From: Selaginella moellendorffii
Taxonomy: Eukaryota; Streptophyta; Lycopodiopsida; Selaginellales; Selaginellaceae
Assembly (NCBI RefSeq): GCF_000143415.4
Contig: NW_003314263.1
Location: 2,094,564 to 2,158,563 of the forward strand
Reading direction: 5' to 3'
DNA length: 64,000 nucleotides
In this document: piece by piece, positions 47,797 to 59,219 of the stretch
Position numbering within the stretch: position 1 is the stretch's first letter
Layout: every line of letters begins with the position of its first letter
The notes under the pieces: generated by a model
Databases searched by the model: none
What the model saw: only the letters and a program-made list of their open reading frames with translations
Told to the model about the DNA's origin: nothing
Program-made: the position numbers and the translations under genes

Positions 47797-49489
47797 TGTG
47801 AGACACAAACTCCCTAGGCCCCAAAGTGGAGCCGGAAAGGGTGCCACGTTGTAGTGGCCGAAGCAAAAGCCCAAATGAGTGTAACACGTTTGGATTAAAA
47901 GCTCTGACTTGGAAGGTCGAGAGCAGGAGTGGAACTCCCAACAAAGTGCTCAAGGAGCGAGCACGAGGCGAGCAATAAGCAAGGCTCCAGAAAGGGACCC
48001 AAAAAGGACCAACACATGACACATGGAAGTGTCCGAGATGGAGTCCGAGGCGGACCCTAGTTGGAGTCCGAGATGGACCCAAAGTGGAGTCCGAAGTGGA
48101 GCCGAGATGGAGTCCGATATGGAGTCCGAGATGGACCCGAAGTGGAGTCCGAGATGGAGTCCGATATAGAGTCCGATATGGAGTCCGAGATGGACCGAGA
48201 CGGAGACCGAGATGGAGTCCGAGAAGGACCCGAGATGGAGTCCGAGGTCGAGACCGAGACCGAGACCAAGACCGAGACCGGGACCGAGACCGGGACCGGG
48301 ACCGGGACCGGGACCGAGACCGAGACCGGGACCGGGACCGAGACCGAGACTGAGGCCAAGGCTGAGACCGAGCCTGAGCTCGAGTCCGAGTCCGAGTCCG
48401 AGTCCGAGTCCAAGTCTGAGTCCAAGTCCGAGTCCGAGTCCAAGTCTGAGTCCGAGTCCGAGTCCGAGTCCGAGTCCAAGTTTGAGTCTGAGAGGGTGAA
48501 AGCCCAAAGCGTTCGTCTCCCAGACCCTGGGGGGTTTGGTGAGCTCCAAAAGTATAGTAAGGGGGAGGACTGCAATGGAGCCAGTTTGGCCAGGAAAGGC
48601 CAGTTTGGCCCAGGAAGGCCAGACCCAGTGTTGGGTGATGAACTGACCACTAGGAAGTCCAAAACTAGAGTGAATACGGACCGACAAGCGGGGTAGCTTG
48701 GTGAAATGTTCAAGAGCCGGCTCTAGTTCCCCCGGGAGATCGACTGGCCGATGCTCCTAGTCCAAGTGTGGGTGGCACTACCTACTTGGATACCCGGCGT
48801 GGCTCAACGGAACCTCGCTTTAAGCCCATGGCTAGAGCACCTAAAGGCGAAAGGTGGGGAGAGTACCCAGGTGGCTCGCGTAAGGCCACGGTGTTCCGAA
48901 ATGTTGTCCCAAAGGCCCAGACTGTGGAAAGGAAGAGGAGCAGTCCTCTGGGGTAGTGACCAAGGACACAATCGTGTGGTGAGGAAGTCCCAGAAGACCG
49001 TGGGACTTAGTGGTCGGGCTTGTGGGCCTCGATCCAGTGGTAGTGTTGGTGAACACGGCCATGGGCAGAAAGGGACTTGGTGGGGACTAGAAAAGGGGAT
49101 ATTGGGGAAGGCTATTCCTCACGTCTATGGGCATCCTAAGGATGCTAAGGAGTGGATCTGGAATGATCACTCATGAACAGATGGTCCAGTCCTTGAGAGA
49201 CGGGACTGTGATGTAGGTGGTGTTAGACCACCGGTATGACCAAGGTAAAGGGGCATGGCCTTAGCGTAACGGGCTAGTATGTCAGTGGTACCTTGGGGTG
49301 TTGGTCTTGGGACCGGACACGTGGAGCACTTGGACTAAGTGCAAGGGATGAGTGGCGTGGATGCCATTCTCGGGGCTAGCAAGCCCCAAGTCCTGAATTG
49401 GACTTAAGGAGGTGGTGAGTGAAACCCCTCCAAGTGGTCGAAAGCATGGTTAAGTGACTAAAGTAAAATGGAAAAATTAGTCGCTTACA
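47797..49489 (+). repeat. 3' LTR (1693 bp)
   Basis: Homologous end to end with the 5' LTR. The repeat core is slightly different in unit number. It ends at the CTCCT duplication immediately beside the TOPLESS pseudogene. Confidence 0.9.
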
Positions 49490-49500
49490 CTCCTCCCTTC

Positions 49501-52500
49501 TCAAGAGCACCCTTCTAGCATCACGTAAGAGTCATTCTTTGACAAGGTAATGCAAGGCACAGCTTCTTCTGGATTGTTCTCGGTCGTATCATTGGTCATG
49601 AGAATCCCACTTGATGGCTGGGCTAGTTGTGGTGGAAAACTAGCAGTTTCCTGTAAGAACAAAATGAGTGTCAGGATCGGTAAGGTCTAGATTCAGATCA
49701 TCACACATACTCTTCCAAGTGGATTGTGAGACCATTTCCAAACCTTGTGAACTGCACTAGAAGCGAGCGCTAATAAGCCCAGATCATTGTTTGTGAAGGT
49801 AAGTCTTGATATCTGTTGCAGAAAGTGTAAAGACTCAAGCTTATGAATAGTCAAGTACCTTGCTTGCTGGTAGAGTATCTGGCAGCTTTAATGCACGACA
49901 ATGAGAGGGTTCCACAATTTCAGTTAGCTTCCACAGTTTGTTTGAGTCGTCTGTAGTTCGGGGTTTTGTCTCCGGGCGTCCATTTTCAATGCCGTTCTGC
50001 AGTTATATTTGTCATAAGGCATTTCAAAAGAAATTTCCGTCCATACCCCTCCAGTAAAGGGTACCGGTTGTGAAACTGGTCTGTCAATGGCCACAACCCC
50101 GCTGCCTGATGCACTTGCACCGTTCCCCTGAAGAAACATGCAAATTTACAAATTCCTTCATGGATAGACCGTCATACCTTTGTTTCCGGAGGTACTTTGT
50201 TACCCTCAAAAGACCGTACAAGCCGCAAGCCATCTGCATTAGCCAAAATCTTGAAACCATTGTCGATTGTTGTTACTGCGAGTAAAGAGCCTTCTTTGTT
50301 GAAACGAATTCGCGGGCAAGCCTACAGAGAACGTTATAGCAACGAATCTTCATCGAAACGAAAAAGTGCTTACAGGCAATCCGCCGTCGGCATCGATGGA
50401 GGTCAATAAGTTTATGTTGTCCATGTCCCAGAACTTGACCGAGAACTCGTCCCCAACCGCTAGAAAGCAGTTCCTAGTGTCGAACTGGACAACGTTTGGC
50501 ATTCTCTTACGGAATCCAATGTACGTGCGTTTGATAGCCCCTTTACTTTCATTCCACTCGACAAGGAATGAGTCACCCTCCTTGCTAGTTCCGCACGAAA
50601 AGAGCCTACAAAACACATAGCCTCGTTTAGCGCGTGTCTTACGATAGAAACGAGACAAACGAGACAAACCTTGTGCCATTGTAGGCCATTGTTGTGCACC
50701 AACTTCCAGGCGCATCCAAGTCACCCGGTGAACCAAAGCAATCGTACAGCCACGCCATGATTTTGCCGTCCATTGCTGCAGAAAATATGAACTGCCAAGA
50801 ACAACAGTGTTGAAATCAGAGTACACGCTCAACTCACAATCTTACCTGTATACTTTCCTTGTGATGCGGACAAACAGAGTACACTGGCGCTTCGTGACCC
50901 TCAAAAGTGTATTTGTTGCGACCACTCACCGCATCCCACACCTGGTTTTTTCATCGCCCTTTCAGTCCATACTTTTCTCAAAGATTATGCAGACCTTGAT
51001 CGTTTTGTCATCGCCACAAGAAATTATGCACAGTTGCTTGCTTGGATGGGCAAATGCAAGATCGTTCACACTCCCCACATGCGCATCAATCCGTTGGAAG
51101 AGAAACATTCAAGTGTTTTCGTCTTCTCAAGGTATAAACAATGCGTACATACCTCCACTTGCTGCCGTAGCTCGACGCCTCCAAAATACTGATAAACTTG
51201 AACAATGTGCTTATTGAAAGCCACCCCTGCACGCATGCAAAACGAGTTAGCTCAACAGCATATGACAATCGCGCGCACCTATAAAATTTCCATCTGGACT
51301 CCAAACAACTCGTAACAGCAACTGCTGGGTCTTCAACGAGAGCAGTCTGTAAAGCACGTTAGAACGCTAGAATTAGACATAAAAAGGACATGAGCAGACC
51401 TGGAGAGGCATAGAACACACTGAAACCTCCCAGACTTTGAACGTTTTCAGCGCGAGGCGTTCCCGCGTGGCCACATCCCAAATAGCAATTTCACCCACAT
51501 TTGTACCAACTGCCAGAAAAAAGAAAGATCAGAGCGTTTCTACCACGGCGGGCACTGTACCTAAAAGAATGACTTGCTGCAAAGGGTGGAAGTCCATTGT
51601 CGCAACACAGGAACCCTGGTTGATGGTCCTCGCAACAGTCTTTGGAATATCATCTATCGTGTATGACGCTTGCTGAATGTTTGGTCCCGGAAAGTTCACC
51701 TGCATTTGCAAGTCACTTACAAAGTCCAAACTATCGCTTTCATCTCGACCTCTTCCACAACAGGTCGGTTTCGCTTCATTAGGTGCTCGGAATCAGCCGT
51801 CTGGAAATCAACCGTAGGGGCTGGCGGAGGCGTCCTGGGTCGCTCTAGCATTGCAGCTGAAAGAAACTCGGCTGAAAACTTGAAAGCGGCAATAGAACAA
51901 AAACCAGACCTGGGTTCGGAGCTCCGGCGAGAGCAGCAGGCCCTCCAACAACGCCTGGATGTGACGGAGGATTTGGATTGGCCATCCCGCCTGCAAGTGC
52001 ACTAGCTGTAGGGGCCGCTGGTTGAAAAGGCTGTACACGTTTCAAAACCAAAGCTGTTAGACAGTAAAAGTAAAGCCTGAAAGTTGCACGTACGATGTGC
52101 GCACCCAAGGGGGGGAACCCGCCACCTTTCGGAAGACTCCCGACCAAGGTACTGTTTGCTGGTGGTGGCGCGCGGGCTCCATTCGGCGCGCTACAGGTAT
52201 GATCTACAAACAGAGTTTTGATATCTGGGTTGGGCCTAGGATTCTTGCAAAGCTGATGTTGCCAATTGAGGCTGGGAAAAAAGAAAAAAAGAAATGTATT
52301 TCTTCTATCAGCACAGAAGTAGCTGGAAAAGCAGGGACGCACCTTTGATTAATCAGCGTTCGGAGCCGTGACGCTTTGAGCCCCGGAAATGCAAGCTTCT
52401 CCCAGAACAAAGGATTGGCCTCAATCAGTTTCTTAAGCTCCAATAGCATTATGGTCCGGGCAGATTTCGTGTCCGCATACTTGGACAGCTGTTCGTTTTC

Positions 52501-52722
52501 TCTGCAACCAAGTCCATAGGGTGTCAGGACAGCCTACAAAAGGGCCTTGTTACACTTCAAACCTGAAGTTTCCCAGCGTAAGAAGCTGTGTAAGCTCCTT
52601 GTACAGATCTTCGTTGAAGGACGCAAACACTTTGAGGTCCTTGACTAGTATCTCCACTGCCCTCGCTCTATCTTGCCTGCAAACAACACAGATCGGCTCG
52701 CCACAAGAGATAAGAGAAAAGC

Positions 52723-52755
<33 letters not shown>

Positions 52756-53087
52756 ACTAGTCACTCACCTGTCCAAGGCCTCGAGGTACTTTTGCTTTCT
52801 TATCTCCAAGAAAATCTTCATGGAGTAGCGATTGTCATCCACCTTGGTGAAGCCAGACAAGTACCTCTCCACCTCGTCCCACTCCCCATTCTGGACCTGA
52901 TCTTCAAGGTACTTCATGTTGAAGAAGAAGCCAGATTCTTGCTCCAGCCTGCCAAAATCACACAACACTTACATCCACCAACAAGAATAAACCACAAATC
53001 TCCTCACTTGTGCACCGTCTCCTTGAATTTCTCCTCATCCAGGAACTGCAAGATGAGGAACACGAGCTCCCGGCTGAGTGACGACAT
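49501..53087 (-). pseudogene. TPL: TOPLESS/TPR corepressor, disrupted copy
   Basis: Twenty exons are traceable on the minus strand (53087-53008, 52948-52769, 52676-52563, 52501-52343, 52271-52094, 52030-51910, 51856-51750, 51699-51561, 51509-51400, 51346-51279, 51226-51153, 51090-50995, 50941-50846, 50791-50670, 50605-50374, 50321-50178, 50127-50047, 49996-49859, 49812-49711, 49650-49501). The LisH/CTLH N-terminus ('SRELVFLILQFLDEEKFKET', 'NPRPNPDIKTLFVDHTC') and WD40 text ('GDDKTIKVWDA', 'FEGHEAPVYSVCPH', 'LFSCGTSKEG') are clear. Lesions: the 51346-51279 exon lacks two bases expected for 'VTRVVWSPDG', shifting frame and ending near residue 423; the acceptor before 51090 is GG instead of AG; the gene stops after 'SKNDSYVM', about 300 residues short. 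A truncated N-terminal protein could still be made. Confidence 0.85.
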
Positions 53088-53204
53088 ATCTCCTTGCCCT
53101 TGCCGCCGCGCTGTGCCCCCACAATCAAGTGATCACCCTTTTAACCAGTTGGCTTAGGGTGTAAGGGATCTCTCTCTTCGTTGATTCCATATCAGTCTTC
53201 CAGC

Positions 53205-53690
53205 ACATACGCACGTTATTGGGAATGCATACCGCAACAAGACCGACTTTCCTCTAGACAGACCAAAGTAGTCGTGCTCTCAAAAGTCCGTTCCCTCAAT
53301 GTATACGGTCTGAAAAAGATGATTTCTTCCTTCTTCTGTGCAAATCATGTTTTTAACAAACCTTGTACGTGGGGGAGTTTGCGTCCGGGAAGCGCTTCGC
53401 CTCCACAACCTGGTCTTGTTCGTGCCCTTCAAAATTGATAATCGTCACCTGCGTGCATGGGGAGTCATAAGAAAGAACAGAAATAGTGAAGCGATGAACC
53501 TTGAGCGGCTGGAAGACCACCATCGTCCTCGTGAAGATCCCGTCTGGGCTTTGCATTGACAATCTCATACGCACGGCAGAAGTTGTTGATTGCGTTCAGG
53601 GGAACGCCCCTTCGACGCAGCCCAGGAAGCAAAGGATCATCCCACCCATTTCTCAAGCTTTGGCCAATCAATGCCAATCACAACCATAAA
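53205..53690 (-). pseudogene. Glutaminyl-tRNA synthetase fragment
   Basis: The minus strand shows GlnRS text in order: 'GWDDPLLPGLRRRGVPLNAINNFC', a frame change, 'RTMVVFQPLK', an intron, 'VTIINFEGHEQDQVVEAKRFPDA' (cited as 'VVEAKRFPDANSPTYK'), an intron, then 'TVYIEGTDF', a stop, 'EHDYFGLSRGKSVLLRYAFPI'. Introns are kept, so it is a DNA-level fragment of a cytosolic GlnRS gene, with frameshifts and a stop. Neither end of the gene is present. Confidence 0.82.
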
Positions 53691-53900
53691 GTACTAGCCT
53701 CTGCAAGCCCGTTTTTAGTTCATCACTACACTGCTTCACCCATGCTTTATAATGCTTACGATAGTTAATTACCACGTAAGTAGAGTACAATCTAATCTCT
53801 TTCTCACCACCAAGGCACTTCAAAAAAAATTCGGCACCAACAGCAAACCTAAAAACCTAGCCTTATTGGTCTTTGAAAGTTTTTACAAGAGGAAGTAAAG
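53691..53900. repeat. Piece of the dispersed F-box-associated repeat
   Basis: 'ctagcctctgcaagcc' and 'gtttttagttcat' followed by 'aacctagccttatt' align with the block at 59236-59570 and partly with 23165-23300. It overlaps the 3' flank of the small Sel1-like gene. Confidence 0.5.
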
Positions 53901-54219
53901 TCACAGTGCATCGCCATCATCAGAAGGAGAGTGGAGGAACTCCTCTATCTCGGCGGCGGGCATGCCCGATCTCTTCAACCATTCTATTCCCTGCGCCCAA
54001 GAACAATCAATACAAGAGAGAAAAGAAGAGATATCGACTAGTTATACTCACTTGGCTGAGATTGGCGTGGCATCCATAGCCCGTGCAAAACATTTTGCCA
54101 ATCAATTGTTGCATCTGGCGATCGCCAGCCATGGCAAGTTCCAGCGCCTCTAGAAACCATTGCCTGGTGAGCTGCGCCACAATCTCGCGCAACGGACCCT
54201 TCTCCAGCGTCTCCACCAT
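53901..54219 (-). CDS. Small Sel1-repeat-like protein, 85 residues
   Basis: Minus-strand exons 54219-54052 and 53990-53901 with a clean GT-AG intron. The protein begins 'MVETLEKGPLREIVAQL', continues 'ALELAMAGDRQMQQLIGKMF' and contains 'GYGCHANLSQGIEWLKRSGM', which resembles a Sel1-like helix pair (Ala-rich helix, GxGC, then 'GIEWLKRA'), and ends in an acidic tail. No signal peptide or membrane segment is visible. I do not recognise a named family. The intact frame across the intron and GC-rich coding sequence between decayed DNA support it as a real gene. Confidence 0.7.
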
Positions 54220-54279
54220 CCGCCCTATAATCCCAAAATCTCTGGCATCGCTGCTCTGTTACCCTAAATTGCGCCTCCT

Positions 54280-54720
54280 GCTATGGATGAATCGTCCGGC
54301 GACAAGGAAGATCCCCCCTCTCGGGAGAAAACAATGTCGTCCATCTTATTCGCGACCTTATTTCTTGCAAGTTTTTAATTCAACCCTACGTATCAAAGAT
54401 AAGCTGTGATCAAAAGCTTTCAGCCCTGACATGTTATATTTTACTATTAGTACTTCAGGCTTTGGAGAACCTCGCACCATTGTTTGTATATCATTAAAAC
54501 TGAGATTCCACAAGCTTATTCTCGCAAGACTTGGAAATTAAGGGAGCACTGGAAAGAAAAAAACAATTGATTTTCAGATTCCATGCAGGAGCCCATCAGT
54601 GTCATGCTTGAGAGGTTTGGAAAAAACCAACGATCGCAATTGACTATTAGATTCTGTGTGTTTACTCGCCAAAGCACCATTTAACATTGTTTTTCGACCT
54701 TTCCCACGTCAGCGTGAAAA
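54280..54720. repeat. Copy of the MDES / F-box-LRR repeat block
   Basis: 54280-54320 matches 21775-21815. 54460-54560 matches 22890-23000 (shared 'cgcaccat/aatgtttgtatatcat'). 54660-54690 matches 23207-23235. The order of pieces is the same in both places. No intact frame. Confidence 0.6.
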
Positions 54721-54875
54721 GAAAGCCCAAGGAACTTCCATGGATCTGGAAACTATGTGAGAAGAAAATCCTAGATCAGCTTTCTTGCAAGACTGAATCG
54801 CTCCTGAGCAAAAACAAGTTAAGTTCCAGCTCTACGACGTAGCTGTACTTACCATTCACAAGGTGGTCGAGCGAA

Positions 54876-56651
54876 CTAAGACGATTTGCATTGGTAGCAC
54901 TGTGGAAAGAGGCCAAAGCTATTGATGTTATGCCGGAGCGCAACGAGGCTGGCCCATCCTCCAAAACCCACTCCCACGATCAAAACCCACAGTACTACTG
55001 CCAGATTCACGCAGTACATGCCAATCCAATTCCATGGCATCCAAGAGGGTGGCTGTTCCACGGAAATCTATAACAAATGCGATATGTTAGTGAAGAAAGA
55101 AAAGTCTAATAAGAAGTTACTTGCCATTCTATACGATGAGCTCTTGAAGAGCACCATATGAGCCGTACATGGCAAAACGTAGACACTGAAGCTCGCAAAC
55201 ACCGCTCCCACAACCGAATCGATGAGGCCGATAAAAGGAACCATAATGGCCACGAACCACATAACCAGAACTACAGGAATTCTGGAAATCGATTTCAAGT
55301 AATAGTTGCTAGATCCATGAATGCCCAGCAGCCTCTCCCATTTCATGAAAACTGGAAGCGACAGGAAACCGAACTGCATGAACTGGATGAATGGGAACAA
55401 GTGTTAAAAGAAAAGCACTGTTTTATATGTTCTTTTACCTGGATCAAGTTACCTGGTGGACGAGCATGAGCACGATTGCCGTGACTCGAAACATAGAGTC
55501 CGGTAGAACCACGATAGAGTACGCGTGGTGCGCCATGGAGTCTCCAAATGCCCAGTACACAGCGATGGCGGACGGCAAAGTAAGCGTGAGTATGTAGGCT
55601 GAGCAGTAGAAGTAGACCGTCTTGAATTTCTCTGGCTTCTTCATCGCATCAACTATTTCACTGCGATTTGTTTCTTCCAGTGAGATTTCAAGATGAAATA
55701 AGAAAAGGCGAGCTTACGCTTACATGGTTACCGCGTGACCTCCAAAAGTATAGAGCAGGTTGGTCGCACCAACGAAGTATCCTGCCGTGTTGTTTGGAGC
55801 AGAATGCGTAGCATTGGAATTCTGTAGTCAAAGATTTTAGTTTAGAAAGAAAAACGATCGAGACGTTGATGACCTTTCCGTGGTAAATGGTAGCGATGGT
55901 TATATACCATGCCGTATAAGATGTTGCCACGATTCCTATGCACGACCAGATCCGGTAGTGCTGTGCTCTTGGGATAAAAACGATCAAAATGAAGCAAAAC
56001 ACAAGCAGGATTGTCCATGTTCTCTTGTCCACATAACTGTTTAGTAAGTACGATAAGCTGATATGCAAGAACTTGTGAAGACATTGTAGTATCGAATTTT
56101 GTCAAACTCATACCTTGAACAGCCGACCAAGAAGATAACGCACGTAAGAATCTGATAACCGAGGTTCACTACCAATCCGGCGAGCTTCCAATTTGAACCA
56201 AGTAACCCATCGAGCACTTCATACCACTGATCCAGAAGCACATATTGTCAACTCATACGAAAAGCTTTCATAAATCTCAAACCAGGATGCTCTGGGCTTC
56301 ATAATCGACGAAAGTATTGGCCCTCATTGCTCTCTTTTCTCTGTAAATCACGTACAGGCTCGATGTCATGTAGCACGACCAGCATCCCATTGCGGCGTAG
56401 AGAATTTGGTACGCAATGCCAGAGACGAAGCCCAATTGAGCAAAAGAGTATGGCAGCGTGAGGAGAACTTGCGAGACCTGGAAAGAAAGAAAGAAAGAAA
56501 GAAAGAAAGCGTCAAGCAAATGGAATTTTAAATTCAAATGACATCAACGAACCTGGAATGACGACGAATTTAGCCAAGCATCGAACACAGAGGTTCCTTC
56601 CAGAAATAAGACGTAGAACCAGGACTGTTTACTAGATTGAGTTGAAGCCAT
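54876..56651 (-). CDS. LAX: AUX1/LAX-type auxin influx carrier, N-terminus irregular
   Basis: Proton-coupled auxin importer of the plasma membrane (AAAP family, family knowledge). Minus-strand exons: 56651-56553, 56477-56283, 56226-56114, 56036-55874, 55821-55724, 55660-55453, 55382-55125, 55067-54876; 441 residues versus about 485 in AUX1. Strong signatures: 'VSQVLLTLPYSFAQLG', 'WYEVLDGLLGSNWK', 'DKRTWTILL', 'NLLYTFGGHAVTIEI', 'PSAIAVYWAFGD', 'VLIVGVGFGGWAS', 'FGLFPQCYQCK'. The last intron has a GC donor (GCAAGT at 55124). Odd points: about ten residues are missing before 'DKRTW'; upstream of 'GTSVFDAW' the expected 'FW.G' text lies in another frame, suggesting a one-base loss; the C-terminal tail is absent. 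It may be functional with an altered N-terminus or a young pseudogene. Confidence 0.8.
56481..56510. repeat. AAAG tetranucleotide microsatellite in a LAX intron
   Basis: About six 'gaaa' units sit at the acceptor side of the intron between the first two LAX exons; on the minus strand they form the polypyrimidine tract TTTC(n)CAG. Confidence 0.8.
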
Positions 56652-56880
56652 ACCGAAGCACCTAGGACGAACAAGGTGAAATAGGACTCCAGATCCAAGG
56701 ATACGTGGAACAGTAGTTGTGGTGATAGAGATTGTTGTTGACTTGAACACGGGATGGAACAAAGATGATCTCGACATTTATTGCTTGTCAGAAAGCGCCA
56801 CAAGAGGGTGCCCGACTTTTCCTTGTCCGTACCAAAAAGTCGGCAAATACTGAACAAAATAGTAATAGTGAGAGCAAAGA

Positions 56881-59155
56881 CTAAAAGGCCACCTGATTTG
56901 CATTTGTGCTTGTAAAACGATTTGCAACATTAGAATCTGTTAACGTATTCCACACCTGCAAGAATCGCAAGTTATAGCTGCTTGTAGAGAAAAGATGATC
57001 CAGTATTACATGTAGCTCGCCGGTAGTACCACCAATAGCCATTAAAAAGGGAGAGTCCTTACAGAACGACGCTGAGAAGATACCGCCCTGTGAAATCAGT
57101 CCAAACACTTTAGTAACTTGTTGAGCTCGGAAGGGACCATTACCACTTCGGGACTGGTTCTTGCAACGAGTGTGGGCGTATCGTTTGTCACATCCCACAA
57201 TTTCACCTGCGTACTCGTCATCAGTTCCATAGTACACTAGCAAGACAAAGTGTAAGTCACAGACCGTTTTATCCAAAGACGCTGTTGCCAGTAGCTGCAA
57301 AACAACATTTGCATAAATCCCATCTGAAAAGCGTCTACAAGCTTACATTCTGAGCAGCCGAGTTGTAGGAAACTGCGCAAGTAGCTTTCTGATGTGCATG
57401 GAGTGTAAAGATGCTTGCGTTTGGACCTTCCTTGGTTGCAGTTCTTACGTCGAACCCGTACACATATCCCTCTTCTGTTCCCACCTACATAAAAAACATT
57501 GTACAAAAGAGTCAACAACCATGCAAGTGCCTAAAACCATTACGTACAGAAAACGAATGTGAAACGTGGGGATTCCAGGCAACGCACTCGACATCGTTAG
57601 AGACAGTCCACCGAAGTCCCGCCTCTGCCGGAGTTCTCATATCCGTCTAAATTAGAGTTAGTGACAGGCCACTGCGATTGAACAGGGAAAAAAGAGCATA
57701 CCAAAACCACCGAGCAGTCATAAGATCCACTAAGCAAAGCCGTCGGTTCCTTTGGATTCCATGCAATAGATTGTACCTACGTACAAGACAGTTAGTCATT
57801 CTGATTTCCGTAACAAAACTTGTCCAAACCTCAGCAGCATGAGATTTAAGAGTGTGCTCGCACTTTTGTGCGACTACATCCCAAACTCTCACGGCCTTGT
57901 CAGCGCTTCCGCTTGCCAGTACGTTTCTGGAAAGCGCAGCAGTTCAATTTCTACAATCCGAGAAAAAATCTAAAGAAAACACACCTGTACTCATAGTTCC
58001 ATGCCAGACCCAACACTGCAGTTTTTTGTTTCCTCTGGTAATTTTAGCACGCTAACATCCGAACAAGTTTTAGTTTGAGCACCATACCTTGGACTTTGTT
58101 TTCTTTTTCTTGCTTGGGTCGGGATTCAGTACACCCACTGGCTTAACTTCAGTTGCCTGTGCATGAGCAAATGAGGAACGGTAAAAGCCATGCTTGTTCC
58201 TTACCAGGTCGAGGTCCCATATCTCAATTTCTGGCTCTGAAGTACCAACAGCGAGAAAGTTTCCTGCAAAACTGGAACGTTAGTTGTCCCTCCGTATTTG
58301 TGCTCACCCTTGTCGCCGCCGTTTACGTTGCAATCCAGCCATGCGAGAGAAAAGGGTATAGACGAAAGAAGTACCTCGTGGTGTACGTACTTATTATCGT
58401 CATTTTCCTCATAGATGTACACCTGACAACACGAATTTCTCTAGCTTTAGAAGAATAGCGCGAAGCCAAAGGAAAAAAAAAAAAAAGTACCTCGAGTATT
58501 CCAACTTCATCTTCGGTTTTGGCAGTCACAATCAGAAGATCGGTAGGCTTGATTGTTTTATCCTCTATCTCCTCCTCATCTTCATCCTGAGAGCCATGCT
58601 TTAGTTCCCCAGAGAAAAGAAAAAAATGGAGGAAAATATCATGAGAAGGCAATGACTTACATCATCGTCCACAAGGTAAGGATCCTTCTCTCCGTGTTGA
58701 TAGTAAGCCGCACTGACACCACCATTCCCAAAAACTCGAATATCTGCGCAAGATTGTGTTCGAAGAAGAAAAGAAAAAAGTACAAAGAAAAAGCCAACCT
58801 TCGTTTTCGTCATCGTACGCATCCATGTTAAGCTCCGCAAGGCCGTCACTCACAGCACTTGCCGCTCCACTACTCTTGAGCGCCCTCGCGGCTGCCAATG
58901 CGGTCGAAATATCGTCTCCCTCGACACGCATTCCATCCTCGTCCTCGCTCTCCTCGTTCTCGGCGCTGGGGCAGCAAATTTCCCAGAAAATCTTTCCCCA
59001 TTCGCAATGCACTCTCTTCATCCATACCTTTGCTCCGCCGGATCTTCCTCGAGGCCCTGCTGCAGCGCCTCATCGAGCTCCTCGCGAGATCTTGGCGTCT
59101 CGTCGGGCAGCGCCTTCGCCACGCCCTTCGGCACCCAGCACACTGCCGCGATCAT
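56881..59155 (-). CDS. PWP1: PWP1, periodic tryptophan WD40 protein
   Basis: Nucleolar WD40 protein linked to rRNA transcription and histone H4 interaction (family knowledge). Sixteen minus-strand exons: 59155-59028, 58965-58799, 58743-58661, 58586-58491, 58422-58308, 58263-58205, 58156-58088, 58034-57985, 57926-57830, 57776-57702, 57646-57548, 57484-57347, 57294-57265, 57206-57144, 57087-57010, 56955-56881; 473 residues. It starts 'MIAAVCWVPKGVAKALPDE', a PWP1 signature, has an acidic stretch ('DEDEEEIEDKTIKPTD'), then 'SIPFSLAWLDCN', 'VLGLAWNYEYRNVLASGSADKAV', 'QSIAWNPKEPTALLSGSYD', 'VECVAWNPH', 'LLATASLDKTVKLWD'. The smallest exon is 30 bases. It lies head to tail with LAX, whose start is 230 bp away. 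Confidence 0.94.
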
Positions 59156-59219
59156 CGAATGGGTTGAGGAATTAGGGTTCCCGGCTTTAAGGGTTTAGGG
59201 TTTTCGTAATTTTTTTTCT

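Larger units (their letters stand above)
42029..49489 (+). mobile_element. Intact non-autonomous LTR retrotransposon (LARD-like), 7.46 kb
   Basis: The 5' LTR 42029-43703 and 3' LTR 47797-49489 both start TGTGAGACAC and end GTCGCTTACA. Perfect CTCCT target duplications lie at 42024-42028 and 49490-49494. The PBS is at 43707 and a polypurine-like tract is next to the 3' LTR. The 4.1-kb interior (43704-47796) shows no gag, protease, RT, RNase H or integrase motif and no frame above about 150 codons, so it must be mobilised in trans. In the first 270 bases the two LTRs differ at roughly seven places, mostly transitions, so it is the youngest copy here but not brand new. Confidence 0.92.
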
